Origin: Hafnia alvei
GTDB taxonomy: Bacteria > Pseudomonadota > Gammaproteobacteria > Enterobacterales > Enterobacteriaceae
Assembly (NCBI RefSeq): GCF_900095695.1
Contig: NZ_FMIQ01000035.1
Span: forward strand, 1 to 64,000
Length of the DNA stretch: 64,000 nt
Reading direction: 5' to 3'
This document shows positions 9,167 to 19,123 of the stretch, in pieces (positions within the stretch are counted from its first letter, which is position 1; the number at the start of each line of letters is the position of its first letter). A program made the position numbers and the translations under genes. The notes beneath the pieces are model-generated. The model made no database searches and was not told where the DNA came from. It saw nothing but the letters and a program-made list of their open reading frames with translations.

Positions 9167-9802
9167 ATGGTGAGTGAAAATAACAAGTTGAGCGCGATAA
9201 TTATAGACGATCATCCTCTGGCGCGAGTGGCAATCAGAAACTTGCTGGAAAATGACGACATCAACGTGATTGCTGAATCTGGAGATGGCGCGGAAGCTCT
9301 GCAGGTCATTAAAGAAATGCAGCCAGATATTGTCGTGGTCGATATTGATATCCCTGTTCTGAGCGGTATAGAAGTTGTCGAGAAGCTAAGACGACAGCAA
9401 AATAGCTGCATTATCGTGGTGGTTTCTGCTAAAAACGATCGCTTCTATGGCAAGCGTAGCGCTGATGCTGGGGCAAATGCGTTTGTGAGCAAGAAAAAGG
9501 GTATGTCTAATATTGTGGCAGCGGTAAAAGCTGCGCGTAATGGCTATAGCTATTTTCCTTTTTCGCTAGATAGCTTTGTCGGTAAGTTAACGTCAGAGCA
9601 AGAAAAGCTGGATTCTTTATCAACACAAGAAATCAAAGTTATGCGCTATATTTTAAATGGCGTAGACAACATCCATATTGCCACTGAAATGAATATTAGC
9701 AGCAAAACGGTGAGTACTTACAAAAGTCGTTTGATGGAAAAACTGGAGTGTAAGTCTCTGATGGAGCTATTCAATTTATCAAATAGAAATAAGATTGGCT
9801 GA
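9167..9802 (+). CDS. evgA: Response regulator EvgA
   Basis: 211 residues from ATG 9167, where GAGG lies 5 nt upstream; a GTG at 9161 is in frame but sits in the ribosome site. It has an N-terminal receiver domain with the phospho-acceptor Asp59 in VVVDIDIP, the acidic pair in IIDDHP, and a switch Lys in FVSKKKG. A LuxR/FixJ helix-turn-helix follows (LSTQEIKVMRYIL...ISSKTVSTYKSRLMEKL). The C-terminal stretch SRLMEKLECKSLMEL is nearly identical to that of E. coli EvgA. In E. coli it activates acid resistance through ydeO/gadE and emrKY. Here it sits inside the acid-resistance genes. The stop is 4 nt before evgS. Confidence 0.93.
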   Translation: MVSENNKLSAIIIDDHPLARVAIRNLLENDDINVIAESGDGAEALQVIKEMQPDIVVVDIDIPVLSGIEVVEKLRRQQNSCIIVVVSAKNDRFYGKRSADAGANAFVSKKKGMSNIVAAVKAARNGYSYFPFSLDSFVGKLTSEQEKLDSLSTQEIKVMRYILNGVDNIHIATEMNISSKTVSTYKSRLMEKLECKSLMELFNLSNRNKIG

Positions 9803-9806
9803 CTTT

Positions 9807-12800
9807 ATGCTACAACGAGCAATCAGACTTACGCTGTTTATCATTGCAACGTTATTCGTTGCTCAGGGTGCATCTGCTAACCAAGAGCCAGTAAGACTGG
9901 AGATTTTTAGTAACAGCGGCCCCATGCTCCCTAATCTCAAATTGAGTACTGCCGAGCAACTGTGGCTGGCGGAAAAAAAGACGCTCGTTATTGCCGTTTA
10001 TTCTCCTGAATCGCCTCCGCTGATGTTGGATAGCTCTTCCGGCCGTTTCCGTGGCATGAATGCTGAATATCTGTCTTTGTTGCAGAGAGCGCTGGGTATT
10101 AACGTTAAGATTGACCACTATGAGAGCGAAAAACTTGCGCTAAATGCTGTCAAAGTTGGTAAAGCTGATTTGATGCTGACTTCGCTTAAAACCGGTTTTA
10201 ACGCCACGGCACCTTTCGTTGCGTCCTTACCGATGATTAGCGCTTATCCGACCTTAGTCACCACCCAAAAAAATGTTATGCAACCGCTGCATACGGATAG
10301 TCCGGTAACCATTGCTATTGCAGAGGGTTATCCTAGCGAACAGTTTGTAAAAGCTTCATTTCCGAATGCTAAAATTCTTCACTATGAGACTGCGTATCAA
10401 GCGTTCGCCTCGTTATATAACGGAAAAAGCAACTATTTCATTGGTAATAATCTTGCCAGTGGCACGAGTATAATGCGTGATTTCCATCAGACATTAAGTA
10501 TTATTAAATTCTGGCGCTCCTCGCCGATACATAATCAATTTATCGCTTTAGATACGCAATCACCTTTGATTCCTATTATCAATAATTTTTTAGGTGGCTT
10601 GACGAATCCTATTACTAATCATATTTCTCAGCCGTGGTTAGAAAGCGGTAATCCAGCGTTGTTAACAAAATCTTTATCATTAACACCTCAGGAACAGCGT
10701 TGGTTAGAGAAGCATCCTAAACTTAAAGTATTGATTAATCCATATTACGCGCCTTTTTCGCTATTGGATGAGAACAATGAAATAAGAGGTGTGACAGGGG
10801 ATATCCTCAATCTTATTCATTTACAAACAGGGTTAGAGTTCGAAACTGTAACAGCTAATTCCAATACCGAAATGGTTGATAAAATGCTAAACGGTGATTG
10901 GAATATACTCCCTACGGCGACATATAGCCCTAGCCGTGAGGAGCTGATTTCATTTACTCATCCTATTATCACGACGCCTTTTGCCGTCGTGGTGAGAACC
11001 TCTGCTAGCAATGCTGAGCTGTCACCGGGGATGAAAGTGGCGGTGACAACGATGCATATTCTTACGGAAAAATTGCATACTAAATACCCTGGGATCGAAC
11101 TTGTGCAGGTCGAAAATACCAGCCTTGGGCTTAATCTGTTGGCTGAAGGGAAAATTGATGCGGTCATATCAACGCAGCTAACTGCCCGCTATATGATAGA
11201 CCATTATTATCCCAACCAACTCAAATATGAGATCATGGCGGATGAAGCCCCAGCCTTAGTCAGTTTTGCTGTTCCGCGTGGAGATCAAGAATTAAAGCAA
11301 ATATTGAATAAGGCACTAGATAATATTCCACCTAAAACGATATTATTCATTTCGTCTAAGTGGGTTAAACTTCCTGATATCAAAATTGATACCTGGCATC
11401 TTTATAATAAGCAGTTTTATATTGTAATAACGCTGTCTGTTTTTATTATTTTAAGTTTCCTACTGTGGGGCGGGTATCTATCACGAGAAGTACGCATGAG
11501 AAAACAATCTCAGGCGGATTTAGAAAACCAGCTTAGCTTTAGAAAAACATTATCTAATTCGATCCCTATACCGGTTTATACCATTTCTCTCGATGGTGAA
11601 GTTCAAAGCTATAACAGTGCTTTTATGTCATTTTTTTCAACTGACCAGAAAAATGTGACCTCTACATCTTTGTTTGATAGTCGTAATCCACTGTCTGATA
11701 TTTTTTCGGTTCTTAACCGAGACATTCAAAATGGTCTGATCCCTGATAAGGTTATTGAGCACAGCATTATGCTGAACAATGGTCGAGAGGATCGCCATAT
11801 TATTCATTGGATTACGCTTTGTGTTATGCCATCCGACAATGTTCTGCCAACGCTAATCTGTGGATGGCAGGATGTGACGGAATCGCGACAGTTGCTCGGC
11901 GCATTGCAAACTGAAAAGGATAAAGCGATTCAGGCTAATGAGGCGAAAAGTACTTTCTTAGCCAGCATGAGCCATGAAATTCGCACCCCTGTCAGCGCGG
12001 TGATGGGGTTTCTTGAATTACTCGCTCTCCATAACCAAAGTCCTGAAGAAGATAAAGAGTCTATCTCGTTGGCCTACGCCACGGCTCAGTCATTGCTGGG
12101 GCTAATCGGCGATATTTTAGATATGAATAAAATCGAGTCTGGGAGTTTTGAATTATCGCCAGAATGGGTCAATCTTGAGGTGCTGATTACGACGGTGATG
12201 AGAGGCTTCGAAGGTCTTGCCAAGCAGAAACAGCTCAAACTCACCTTTGTTAACCGACTGGTCAAAGGGGAGTATTTACGTCTAGATCCTCAGGCAACCA
12301 AGCAATTACTCTCCAATCTGCTAAGCAATGCCATAAAATTCACAGAACACGGTGGGGTTGAGGTCAGCGCAGAGTCCATCGCCACGCGTTCTGGCCAAAC
12401 CCAGCTTATATTGCGTGTGACAGATACTGGTGCGGGCATTAGCCAAGAAGATCAGGAACGGCTCTTTAAGCCATACAGCCAAACCGAAACGGGTAAACAG
12501 CAGACAGGGTCGGGGTTAGGGCTTTTGATTTGTCGCGAGTTAGTGACGCGTATGAATGGAAAGTTGGGGTTGCTGAGTCAGGTTGGACAAGGGACAACGA
12601 TGACGATCGATCTGGTAACGGCGGTATCTCATGAAGATATCATCAGCTCGGTTGAACTGCAGCCTGCGGTGTACCCAGCCAAGAAACTAAAAATATTAAT
12701 CGTTGACGATCATCCGGTTAACCGTCTGCTGCTGCGTCGTCAATTAGATACGCTGGGATATAAAGTCGATGAGGCGAGCGATGGAAATGATGCATTAATT

Positions 12801-13400
12801 TTGATAAATGAACATAGCTATGACTTGGTGATAACAGATGTCAATATGCCGAATATGGATGGGGTTACCTTGACGCGTCATATTCGAGGCTTTGACAGCG
12901 ATATCGTTATTTGGGGCTTAACTGCAAATGCCCAAGCGCAGGAAAAAGATCGATGCCTTGCAATTGGCATGAATGCATGTCTTTTCAAACCGATCAATTT
13001 ACAACAATTGGCTTCCGCATTAGCCTCTGTGGGATCAGTAAATATGACTTATCAGCTAGACGAGCTTATTGATATTGCGACACTAAAATCGCTGGCATTA
13101 AATGATCCAAAATTAATGCAGCAGATGTTGGAACAATCGATGCTAGAAAATAATAAAGATTTCTTAGCTGCTCAGGAAGCCAAAATGGCGGGTGATTGGA
13201 CCGCATTCAAAATGCATATGCATCGCATTAATGGCACTGCTCAAATTATTGGTGCGACTAAATTACAGGAATTAGCGGAAAAGTTAGAGAATCATTCAGT
13301 TGTTCAGACTGATGATTCTGTCATTGAACATGGAATGAAGCAGCTTGAAGTTGAGCTAAATCGCTTAAGAGAGGCGATTAACAGCTTTTCCCAAGCATGA
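9807..13400 (+). CDS. evgS: Hybrid sensor histidine kinase EvgS
   Basis: 1197 residues from ATG 9807, exactly the E. coli length; an in-frame TTG at 9795 overlaps evgA. The domains in order are: signal peptide (1-25), two tandem periplasmic solute-binding-protein-type sensor domains (about 45-270 and 300-530), one transmembrane helix (about 535-558), a cytoplasmic PAS (about 575-690), HisKA with the phospho-His723 in SMSHEIRTP, HATPase (G-boxes DTGAGIS and GSGLGLLICREL), a receiver with Asp1011 in VITDVNMPNMDG, and an Hpt with His1139 in MHMHRING. It runs a His-Asp-His phosphorelay to EvgA. In E. coli it responds to mild acid together with alkali-metal ions and to ubiquinone state. All four phosphorelay sites are intact. 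Confidence 0.95.
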   Translation: MLQRAIRLTLFIIATLFVAQGASANQEPVRLEIFSNSGPMLPNLKLSTAEQLWLAEKKTLVIAVYSPESPPLMLDSSSGRFRGMNAEYLSLLQRALGINVKIDHYESEKLALNAVKVGKADLMLTSLKTGFNATAPFVASLPMISAYPTLVTTQKNVMQPLHTDSPVTIAIAEGYPSEQFVKASFPNAKILHYETAYQAFASLYNGKSNYFIGNNLASGTSIMRDFHQTLSIIKFWRSSPIHNQFIALDTQSPLIPIINNFLGGLTNPITNHISQPWLESGNPALLTKSLSLTPQEQRWLEKHPKLKVLINPYYAPFSLLDENNEIRGVTGDILNLIHLQTGLEFETVTANSNTEMVDKMLNGDWNILPTATYSPSREELISFTHPIITTPFAVVVRTSASNAELSPGMKVAVTTMHILTEKLHTKYPGIELVQVENTSLGLNLLAEGKIDAVISTQLTARYMIDHYYPNQLKYEIMADEAPALVSFAVPRGDQELKQILNKALDNIPPKTILFISSKWVKLPDIKIDTWHLYNKQFYIVITLSVFIILSFLLWGGYLSREVRMRKQSQADLENQLSFRKTLSNSIPIPVYTISLDGEVQSYNSAFMSFFSTDQKNVTSTSLFDSRNPLSDIFSVLNRDIQNGLIPDKVIEHSIMLNNGREDRHIIHWITLCVMPSDNVLPTLICGWQDVTESRQLLGALQTEKDKAIQANEAKSTFLASMSHEIRTPVSAVMGFLELLALHNQSPEEDKESISLAYATAQSLLGLIGDILDMNKIESGSFELSPEWVNLEVLITTVMRGFEGLAKQKQLKLTFVNRLVKGEYLRLDPQATKQLLSNLLSNAIKFTEHGGVEVSAESIATRSGQTQLILRVTDTGAGISQEDQERLFKPYSQTETGKQQTGSGLGLLICRELVTRMNGKLGLLSQVGQGTTMTIDLVTAVSHEDIISSVELQPAVYPAKKLKILIVDDHPVNRLLLRRQLDTLGYKVDEASDGNDALILINEHSYDLVITDVNMPNMDGVTLTRHIRGFDSDIVIWGLTANAQAQEKDRCLAIGMNACLFKPINLQQLASALASVGSVNMTYQLDELIDIATLKSLALNDPKLMQQMLEQSMLENNKDFLAAQEAKMAGDWTAFKMHMHRINGTAQIIGATKLQELAEKLENHSVVQTDDSVIEHGMKQLEVELNRLREAINSFSQA

Positions 13401-13401
13401 T

Positions 13402-13430
13402 TGACGCTTGTTTTTTGCGTCATATTTTAT
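13402..13430 (+). terminator. Probable evgS terminator
   Basis: TGACGC (13402-13407) pairs with GCGTCA (13417-13422), followed by TATTTTAT, directly after the evgS stop. Confidence 0.5.
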
Positions 13431-13467
13431 GCTTAAGTCGAATCACGTGGAGACAGTGTTTTACTGC

Positions 13468-14388
13468 TTAGCCATCATTGCGTGATACGCTAAAAGGGTG
13501 CCCGCAGACTTTGCAAAATGCGGCATCCTCATCATGACCCGTTTTATTACAATTCGAACACCTATGAGTGTGACGGCGGCGTTGCAACAGGTCTGTCATA
13601 TGTGCCGTTAATACCCCAGTAGGTATGGCGATAATCGAATAGCCAATCAATATAAGAATGGATGCCAGACAGCGTCCTAACGCAGTATGAGGCGTGATAT
13701 CGCCGTATCCTACCGTTGTCATTGTGACAACCCCCCAATAAACGGCAACGGGAAGGCTGGTAAAGCCATTTTCTGGCCCCTCGATGACGTACATAATCCC
13801 GCCAAATAAACACAGTTGGATAAAGACGAAAGTAAAAAATATCAATAACTTTTTGCGTATACCATAAATACTCTCCCATAGTAAATTGACTGACCCCATA
13901 TAATGCATGATTTTAAATACACGTAATATTCTCATGACCCGTAGCATTCGCAAGAGCGTAAAATACTCACATGCAATATCAGGATATAATAATAAAATAT
14001 AAAGAGGCAACGTGGTTACTACGTCTACGACCCCGAGAAAACTAAAAACATACGTGCTCATTCTCTTTTCAGATAACAGACGTAAAATATATTCCAAAGT
14101 AAATATTGCGGTAAACAAAACCTCAAGGATGAAATAGACGTTTTTTCCTGTAGGGATATTGTTATTAACCTCTGGGTCCGCTGACTCAAGGAAAATAAGA
14201 GCAACGCTTGCGATTGATATAGACATCCAAACCCACTCAGCTCTTTTTCCATGCTTAGTGTGAATGTCGAAAAGAAATGAATATAAATTCTGATGCCAAT
14301 TGCTAGTTTGGTTATTTTTCATATGGTTATTTGTCGTCATGAATGGCTCTATCGGAATCGTTAAATTTTGGATAGAAGATGGAGCCAT
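13468..14388 (-). CDS. Voltage-gated-type potassium channel with C-terminal zinc ribbon
   Basis: 306 residues from ATG 14388, which has GGAAG 6 nt upstream; ATG 14340 is also reasonable and would give 290. There are six transmembrane segments. S4 (LLRMLRVMRILRVFKIMHYMG) has Arg/Lys every third residue, which is the voltage-sensor pattern. The pore loop carries the K+ selectivity filter TVGYGD. After S6 the C-terminus has a CX2C-X11-CX2C cluster (CSNC...CKVC), a zinc-ribbon-like module in place of the RCK/TrkA domain of E. coli Kch. It is encoded between evgS and glsA within the acid-resistance genes, so it may serve charge compensation during proton influx or decarboxylation. That role is inference. 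Confidence 0.8.
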   Translation of the reverse strand: MAPSSIQNLTIPIEPFMTTNNHMKNNQTSNWHQNLYSFLFDIHTKHGKRAEWVWMSISIASVALIFLESADPEVNNNIPTGKNVYFILEVLFTAIFTLEYILRLLSEKRMSTYVFSFLGVVDVVTTLPLYILLLYPDIACEYFTLLRMLRVMRILRVFKIMHYMGSVNLLWESIYGIRKKLLIFFTFVFIQLCLFGGIMYVIEGPENGFTSLPVAVYWGVVTMTTVGYGDITPHTALGRCLASILILIGYSIIAIPTGVLTAHMTDLLQRRRHTHRCSNCNKTGHDEDAAFCKVCGHPFSVSRNDG

Positions 14389-14447
14389 CGAATTCTTCCA
14401 CCGGTTTCAACCGATTTGTCTATCGCGAGAAATAATGGCGTGTGATT

Positions 14448-15386
14448 TTAGCGATTCTTGTACAAGTTATAATTCAGCTGCTGGGCGAAGGATGCCGTCA
14501 TCTTCTGACCTCGGACGCTGTTGCCCATGGCATCAAGCGTCGGAGAGAATGCCGCGATCCCCATCACGCCCGGAACTACCGCTAAAATTCCGCCACCGAC
14601 GCCGCTCTTTGCCGGCAAGCCAACGGTATAAGCCCAATCGCCAGAACTTCCATACATCCCCTCCATGGTCATTTCAGCAAGAAGGAAAGGAACATTCGCT
14701 GCGGTTAATACTTTTTTCTGGGTAATTGGATTAATGCCGCCGGCGGCAAAAGTGGCCGCCATAGTTGCAAGCTCAACGGTGTTTACTAACGTTGAGCACT
14801 GGCGGGTATAAACATCACAGGCCTCCATGGGATCACAGTACATAGCATCTGCAGAATATAGCAGCCAAGCAATGGCTCTATTATGAAAGTTAGTGGTTTG
14901 CTCTGAGTGATTAAGCTCTTCGCACAGTGAGATCGGCGCTCCTGCCAGTTGCTGCTGAATATTAAGAATACGCTCCCACCGATGTTCGCTACTATTTGCG
15001 TTAAGAAGGCTCACGGTAGACATGGCGCCAGCGTTCACCAAAGGAGATAAGGGCTTTCCGCTATGCAGTTCCAGCGCAATAACTGAATTGAAGGGAAGTC
15101 CAGTAGGGTCTGCACCAATTTTGTTTTGTACCTCTGTTGGCCCAACGTCTTCGAGTGCTAAGGCAAGAGAACATACTTTGGAAATAGATTCTAAAGCAAA
15201 CCGGAAGTCAGAATCTCCTTGAGACAGAATATCGCCATCAACGGTGACAATAGCCATTGAGGAGACGTTACTGGGGATGCTTGCTAAATAAGGAATATAG
15301 TTTGCGTTTTCTCCGCCCGCGAGTGTTGAAAATTGGGAGTACGCGTTCACTAATGCTTCTTGTACATTATTTAGAACCATAGTCAT
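14448..15386 (-). CDS. glsA: Acid-resistance glutaminase
   Basis: 312 residues; E. coli GlsA1/YbaS has 310 and closely similar motifs. It is a serine-dependent beta-lactamase-fold glutaminase. SISKVC carries the nucleophile Ser (S-x-x-K), with NAGA(M) and SGVGGGILA conserved near the active site. It hydrolyses glutamine to glutamate and ammonia; the ammonia neutralises protons and the glutamate feeds GadB. The ATG at 15386 has AGGG 8 nt upstream; an in-frame ATG two codons later is possible. It lies 106 nt downstream of gadC in the same direction but behind a terminator-like hairpin. In E. coli the equivalent ybaS is paired with ybaT, not with gad genes. Confidence 0.93.
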   Translation of the reverse strand: MTMVLNNVQEALVNAYSQFSTLAGGENANYIPYLASIPSNVSSMAIVTVDGDILSQGDSDFRFALESISKVCSLALALEDVGPTEVQNKIGADPTGLPFNSVIALELHSGKPLSPLVNAGAMSTVSLLNANSSEHRWERILNIQQQLAGAPISLCEELNHSEQTTNFHNRAIAWLLYSADAMYCDPMEACDVYTRQCSTLVNTVELATMAATFAAGGINPITQKKVLTAANVPFLLAEMTMEGMYGSSGDWAYTVGLPAKSGVGGGILAVVPGVMGIAAFSPTLDAMGNSVRGQKMTASFAQQLNYNLYKNR

Positions 15387-15430
15387 AAAGTTAACCCTAT
15401 AGTGAAATATTTTAGTCTCTAAAGCGTAGA

Positions 15431-15458
15431 AAACGCCTAATAAATAAATTAGGCGTTT
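15431..15458 (-). terminator. Terminator after gadC
   Basis: A perfect 11-bp stem, AAACGCCTAAT (15431-15441) with ATTAGGCGTTT (15448-15458), is followed on the minus strand by TTTTCT. It lies between gadC and glsA and may let glsA be expressed at a lower level or from its own promoter. Confidence 0.7.
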
Positions 15459-15492
15459 AGGTGAGTTGTATTTATTTGAAGAAAAATACTAA

Positions 15493-17040
15493 CTATTTGC
15501 TATCAATTTTCTTTTCGCTGCCAACGACAAAATGATGTGTTGAACGGGCACGTGGGTGCATGAAGAAATGACCCTCTGGTGCGTTGTGAGACTTGATAGG
15601 TACTAGCGTTGCATTGGTTGTTTTCCCTTTCTTAGTATGTAATGCATAAACGATGAAAGGAATGGACAATACAATGAGGAAGCTAACAACTAAGAGTTCA
15701 ACGTAAACATCATTCGCCTCACCGCCCGGTAATGAACTTGGCGGGAAGAATGAAACAATGAAAGCAATTAATGAAATTGCCAGCCCAACCACGGCAATAA
15801 GAATTTTGAAGTTCTTGCCGCCAGGGATATGGAAAGCACGTTTTTTATCTGGCTGCTTACGGATTAATTGAATATAACCCAAGAACAGCATGAAGTAGCT
15901 GCAAAGATAAATAACCACCGTTAATGACAATGCGATTAGGAACGACATATTGCTGCCGCCACCGGTGTTTGTCAGAATAGTCAACGCGATGGTCGTAATA
16001 GCCAATTGAGAAATAACTAAAGCAACGGGCACGCCGTTCTTGTTCACTTTTGCAAAGCTTTTAGGAAGTATGCCCTTTTGTGCGGTGACGAACATACCTC
16101 GTGAAGGCCCGACGATCCAAGAAGCGACTTCGGCTAAAACACCCAACATCAGCAGTGCGGCAATGATACGCGTCGCCCATTCAAAGCCGGGGCCGTAATG
16201 TGAAATAAGCACGTTGAATGTCTGAACGACGCCGCTAGACAAGTTAATGTCATTATGTGGGATAACGGAAGCAACCGAAAGTCCGCCGATTGAGCTCAAG
16301 CAAATAGCAGCAATCATCAGCAGTATCATCGCAATAGGATAATCACGGCCTGGATTTTTCATTTCATTGACGTGAGTTGCTGATGCCTCAACGCCCATAT
16401 AACTCAGAATAAAGGCAACGAATACCACTAATGTCCCGATCTGTGTGAAATCAGGGAAGAAGGTCGCCGTGCTCATTTCAATTTGTAAAGGTGCACCGCT
16501 CGCTAAGTAGCTAATAGCCAAAACAACCAGAATAAGAGCAGGGAGTAAAATACCCGCAAAGAAACCGATTTTCGCAATGCGGGCGGTATATTTTGTACCG
16601 CTGAATTGGGTAATGGCTAATGCCCAGAGGATAACTAATCCCGCTATGGTTTTTGTTATCGGATCTTCATTGAGTGCAGGCCATTTTAGAATGAAAGATA
16701 AAGCCCCCAAAATAAAGTACAGCATTGGGATAAAACCGACTGCAATTTGCAGATACCCAAATGAAATTGCTGCGAATCCCCAGCGTTCACCGAGGGTCTT
16801 AGATACCCAAGTAAAAACGCCGCCTTCTTCCCAACCTTCAACCGTGGCCATCTCTGCCGCGCACAGGCCTACGGGAATAAACCATAGAATACCGCCGAGT
16901 AGCAGGAAGAAGACTAAGCTAAACCCTGAGGTTGCAAAGGTGGGATATTCATATACTGCCATAACCATTGATGCCGTTATGGCAAAGAAGCCTAATAACG
17001 ATAATTGGTTTGTTGCGGGGGAGGCTTTTATATTCGCCAT
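15493..17040 (-). CDS. gadC: Glutamate:gamma-aminobutyrate antiporter
   Basis: 515 residues; E. coli GadC is 511. APC-superfamily transporter with about 12 transmembrane helices and GadC-specific stretches such as [21 protein letters not shown] and [15 protein letters not shown]. The soluble C-terminal tail (about 470-515; [19 protein letters not shown]) is basic and His-rich. It corresponds to the C-plug that closes E. coli GadC at neutral pH and releases it in acid. The protein imports glutamate in exchange for GABA made by GadB. The start has AAGG 8 nt upstream of ATG. It is 152 nt downstream of gadB on the same strand, so gadB-gadC is a likely operon, as in E. coli. Confidence 0.95.
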   Translation of the reverse strand: MANIKASPATNQLSLLGFFAITASMVMAVYEYPTFATSGFSLVFFLLLGGILWFIPVGLCAAEMATVEGWEEGGVFTWVSKTLGERWGFAAISFGYLQIAVGFIPMLYFILGALSFILKWPALNEDPITKTIAGLVILWALAITQFSGTKYTARIAKIGFFAGILLPALILVVLAISYLASGAPLQIEMSTATFFPDFTQIGTLVVFVAFILSYMGVEASATHVNEMKNPGRDYPIAMILLMIAAICLSSIGGLSVASVIPHNDINLSSGVVQTFNVLISHYGPGFEWATRIIAALLMLGVLAEVASWIVGPSRGMFVTAQKGILPKSFAKVNKNGVPVALVISQLAITTIALTILTNTGGGSNMSFLIALSLTVVIYLCSYFMLFLGYIQLIRKQPDKKRAFHIPGGKNFKILIAVVGLAISLIAFIVSFFPPSSLPGGEANDVYVELLVVSFLIVLSIPFIVYALHTKKGKTTNATLVPIKSHNAPEGHFFMHPRARSTHHFVVGSEKKIDSK

Positions 17041-17192
17041 TGTTATTTCCTTGAAACAACAATTACCCTCTCTATCCCGGATGGAATATATTTGTGAAAG
17101 GGCAGCTGTTGTCTATTAAATATAGGGAGGCCTAGATCATTTCAATCTAATAAAGTTATTGATTAAATAATCATAGGAAAAGCTAATAGAGT

Positions 17193-18593
17193 TTAACCGT
17201 GATTAAATCCACTGGCTTCTTTTTCAGACAGAGCATGGCTTACTGGGTGTTTTTCGAAATAATCCAGCGCCCGCTTCATATCATCAATCAATAGGCTACC
17301 GAGATCGCGGCTAACGCCATGTCGCACTAGGATGCGTTGTACCACAAGGTCTTCACGTTCAGCAGGCATGGAATAGGCCGGCACCTGCCAACCACGGCTG
17401 CGCAGTCTGTCTGCCAAGTCGTACAGGGTATAACCATTGGTTGATGCGTTGTCTTTAAGTTTCCAAGCAAGCGCAGGAATGCCTTTTTCACAATCACCAT
17501 CAAAGATCATTTCGAATGGTCCAAGTTTTTCAATTTCTTGTGCCAAATATTGAGCCGTTGAATAGCAGGCATTATGAATTTTGGCATAGCCTTCACGGCC
17601 TAAACGCAAGAAGTTGTAATACTGCGCAATAATTTGACCGCCAGGGCGTGAGAAATTCAGCGCGAAGGTTGGCATGTCGCCGCCAAGATAGTTAACGTTG
17701 AAAATGAGTTCTTGAGGTAGGTCAGCCGCTTCACGCCACACAACCCAGCCAGTCCCGAGCGGAGCAAGTCCGAATTTATGGCCGGAAGCATTAATGGATT
17801 TTACGCGAGGTAGGCGGAAATCCCACTCAAGATCGGGTGCGCAGAATGGGGCCAAGAAGCCACCACTCGCACCATCGATGTGCATTGGGATATCCAGACC
17901 CGTCTCTTTTTGCAATTGGTCGAGGGCATCGTGAACCTGCTTAACAGGCTCATATTGGCACGTGAAAGTGACACCGAGCGTTGGCACGACACCAATTGTA
18001 TTTTCGTCGACGCGCTTGAGGACTTCTTCTGGGCTCATAATGAGGCGGTCGCCCTGCAGCGGAATTTCACGCAGCTCAACGTCAAAATAACGAGCAAATT
18101 TATGCCAGCAAATTTGTACTGGGCCACAGATCAAGTTTGGCTTATCGGTTGATAGACCTAAAGCTGCACGCTTTTTACGCCACTGCCACTTAAGCGCTAA
18201 TCCACCCAGCATGGCGGCTTCTGATGAACCGATAGTAGAACAGCCCAGCGTGGTTTCAGGTGTTGGAGAGTTCCAAAGATCGGCCAGCATATGCACACAG
18301 CGCGTTTCAATTTCGGCCGTCTGTGGATATTCATCTTTATCAATCATGTTCTTATCAATTGATAAATCCATTAGATCGCGAATTTCTTCATCAACCCATG
18401 TTTGGCAAAAAGTTGCCAAGTTTTGACGAGAGTTGCCATCTAACATTAATTCATCACGAACCGCATTGAAAATATTACGAGGGTCATGCTCTTGGGCGGG
18501 GAACTTTGTTTTTGGTAGTGAGGTTGATAATTCAATGGAAGCGTAAACATCGTCTAGGCCATCATTGCATTTCAGCGTTTGTTTATTATTCAT
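17193..18593 (-). CDS. gadB: Glutamate decarboxylase
   Basis: 466 residues, the same length as E. coli GadA/GadB. Group-II PLP decarboxylase. The PLP lysine is Lys273 in [13 protein letters not shown]. Other conserved parts are [26 protein letters not shown] and CWHKFARY. The C-terminus ends in a His-Gly, matching the penultimate His that forms the substituted aldimine to shut the E. coli enzyme at neutral pH. It converts glutamate to GABA and CO2, consuming a proton. AGAGG precedes the ATG by 8 nt. It is the first gene of the gadB-gadC unit, with a candidate EvgA box 173 nt upstream. Confidence 0.96.
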   Translation of the reverse strand: MNNKQTLKCNDGLDDVYASIELSTSLPKTKFPAQEHDPRNIFNAVRDELMLDGNSRQNLATFCQTWVDEEIRDLMDLSIDKNMIDKDEYPQTAEIETRCVHMLADLWNSPTPETTLGCSTIGSSEAAMLGGLALKWQWRKKRAALGLSTDKPNLICGPVQICWHKFARYFDVELREIPLQGDRLIMSPEEVLKRVDENTIGVVPTLGVTFTCQYEPVKQVHDALDQLQKETGLDIPMHIDGASGGFLAPFCAPDLEWDFRLPRVKSINASGHKFGLAPLGTGWVVWREAADLPQELIFNVNYLGGDMPTFALNFSRPGGQIIAQYYNFLRLGREGYAKIHNACYSTAQYLAQEIEKLGPFEMIFDGDCEKGIPALAWKLKDNASTNGYTLYDLADRLRSRGWQVPAYSMPAEREDLVVQRILVRHGVSRDLGSLLIDDMKRALDYFEKHPVSHALSEKEASGFNHG

Positions 18594-18821
18594 ATATTAC
18601 CTCTAAAAGGTTGATGTCATATTTAATCTAGATACTAGATTCACTCCAGTGACATGATTAAACATTATTATTGCTCTCAGTTTTATCAACGAAGATGTTC
18701 TTATTTTTGCCATGATAATATTTTGTTTAACGATATAAGATAGGATTCCTGTAAATGAAGTCATATTCCTACACGCGTAAGATGTCGCCTTTAGTTTTAA
18801 TTTTTATGCGCAAAATAGTCA
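18594..18821 (-). promoter_or_regulatory. gadB promoter region
   Basis: 228 bp of AT-rich DNA between the Hha-like gene and gadB. The only strong element I see is the EvgA-box-like repeat at 18766-18783. I do not see a convincing 20-bp GadE box. Confidence 0.5.
18766..18783. promoter_or_regulatory. Candidate EvgA binding site (gadB)
   Basis: TTCCTAC, 4 nt, then GTAAGAT: near-perfect 7-4-7 inverted repeat with TTCYTAC/GTARGAA arms, resembling the E. coli EvgA box as I recall it. Its proximal edge is 173 nt from the gadB ATG. If real, EvgA would control gadB directly instead of through YdeO and GadE as in E. coli. Confidence 0.55.
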
Positions 18822-19031
18822 TTACCTAACAAAGGACCAGACACAAGAAGGTATTTTATCGTAGAGTTTATTCATTATGATTTCAGCTAACCGATGATCG
18901 GCTGCAGAGTAAAAAACGATGAGATCGCCTTGGCTGAGTTTGTAATTATTGGCTTCAATAACTTTCTCTAGTGTGTCTTTACATGTACAACGACGAAGCT
19001 GAAACAGCCAATCCTGCTTTGTTTTTTTCAT
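18822..19031 (-). CDS. Hha/YmoA/Cnu-family nucleoid modulator
   Basis: 69 residues from ATG 19031; an in-frame GTG at 19064 would add 11, but the shorter form matches Hha (72) and Cnu (71). It contains [34 protein letters not shown] and VW-x-F(V/I)R, which is almost the Hha signature. Hha-family proteins bind H-NS and help to silence AT-rich, horizontally acquired genes. Its position between gadB and hdeB, in AT-rich DNA, suggests local control of the acid-resistance genes. It is probably a paralogue of the chromosomal hha. The start codon has only a weak GAG upstream. Confidence 0.9.
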   Translation of the reverse strand: MKKTKQDWLFQLRRCTCKDTLEKVIEANNYKLSQGDLIVFYSAADHRLAEIIMNKLYDKIPSCVWSFVR

Positions 19032-19123
19032 GCTAACAATGCTCAAATTTGATTTATTATTCACGTGTAAATATTTTCAATGCTAAATTATTTTATAAGT
19101 TGATGAATGTTTTTTTGTTGTAT

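Noticed and set aside
14300-14725. Open frame on the plus strand opposite the channel and glsA genes
   Set aside because: It runs antisense across the conserved glsA 3' end and the start of the channel gene, with no recognisable domain and low-complexity Pro/Arg/Ser composition.
16577-17119. 180-codon open frame opposite gadC
   Set aside because: Antisense to well-conserved gadC, no ribosome site, no domain.
18594-18765. A GadE box before gadB
   Set aside because: No stretch close to the 20-bp E. coli GadE box (as I remember it) was found, and no gadE is present in the window.
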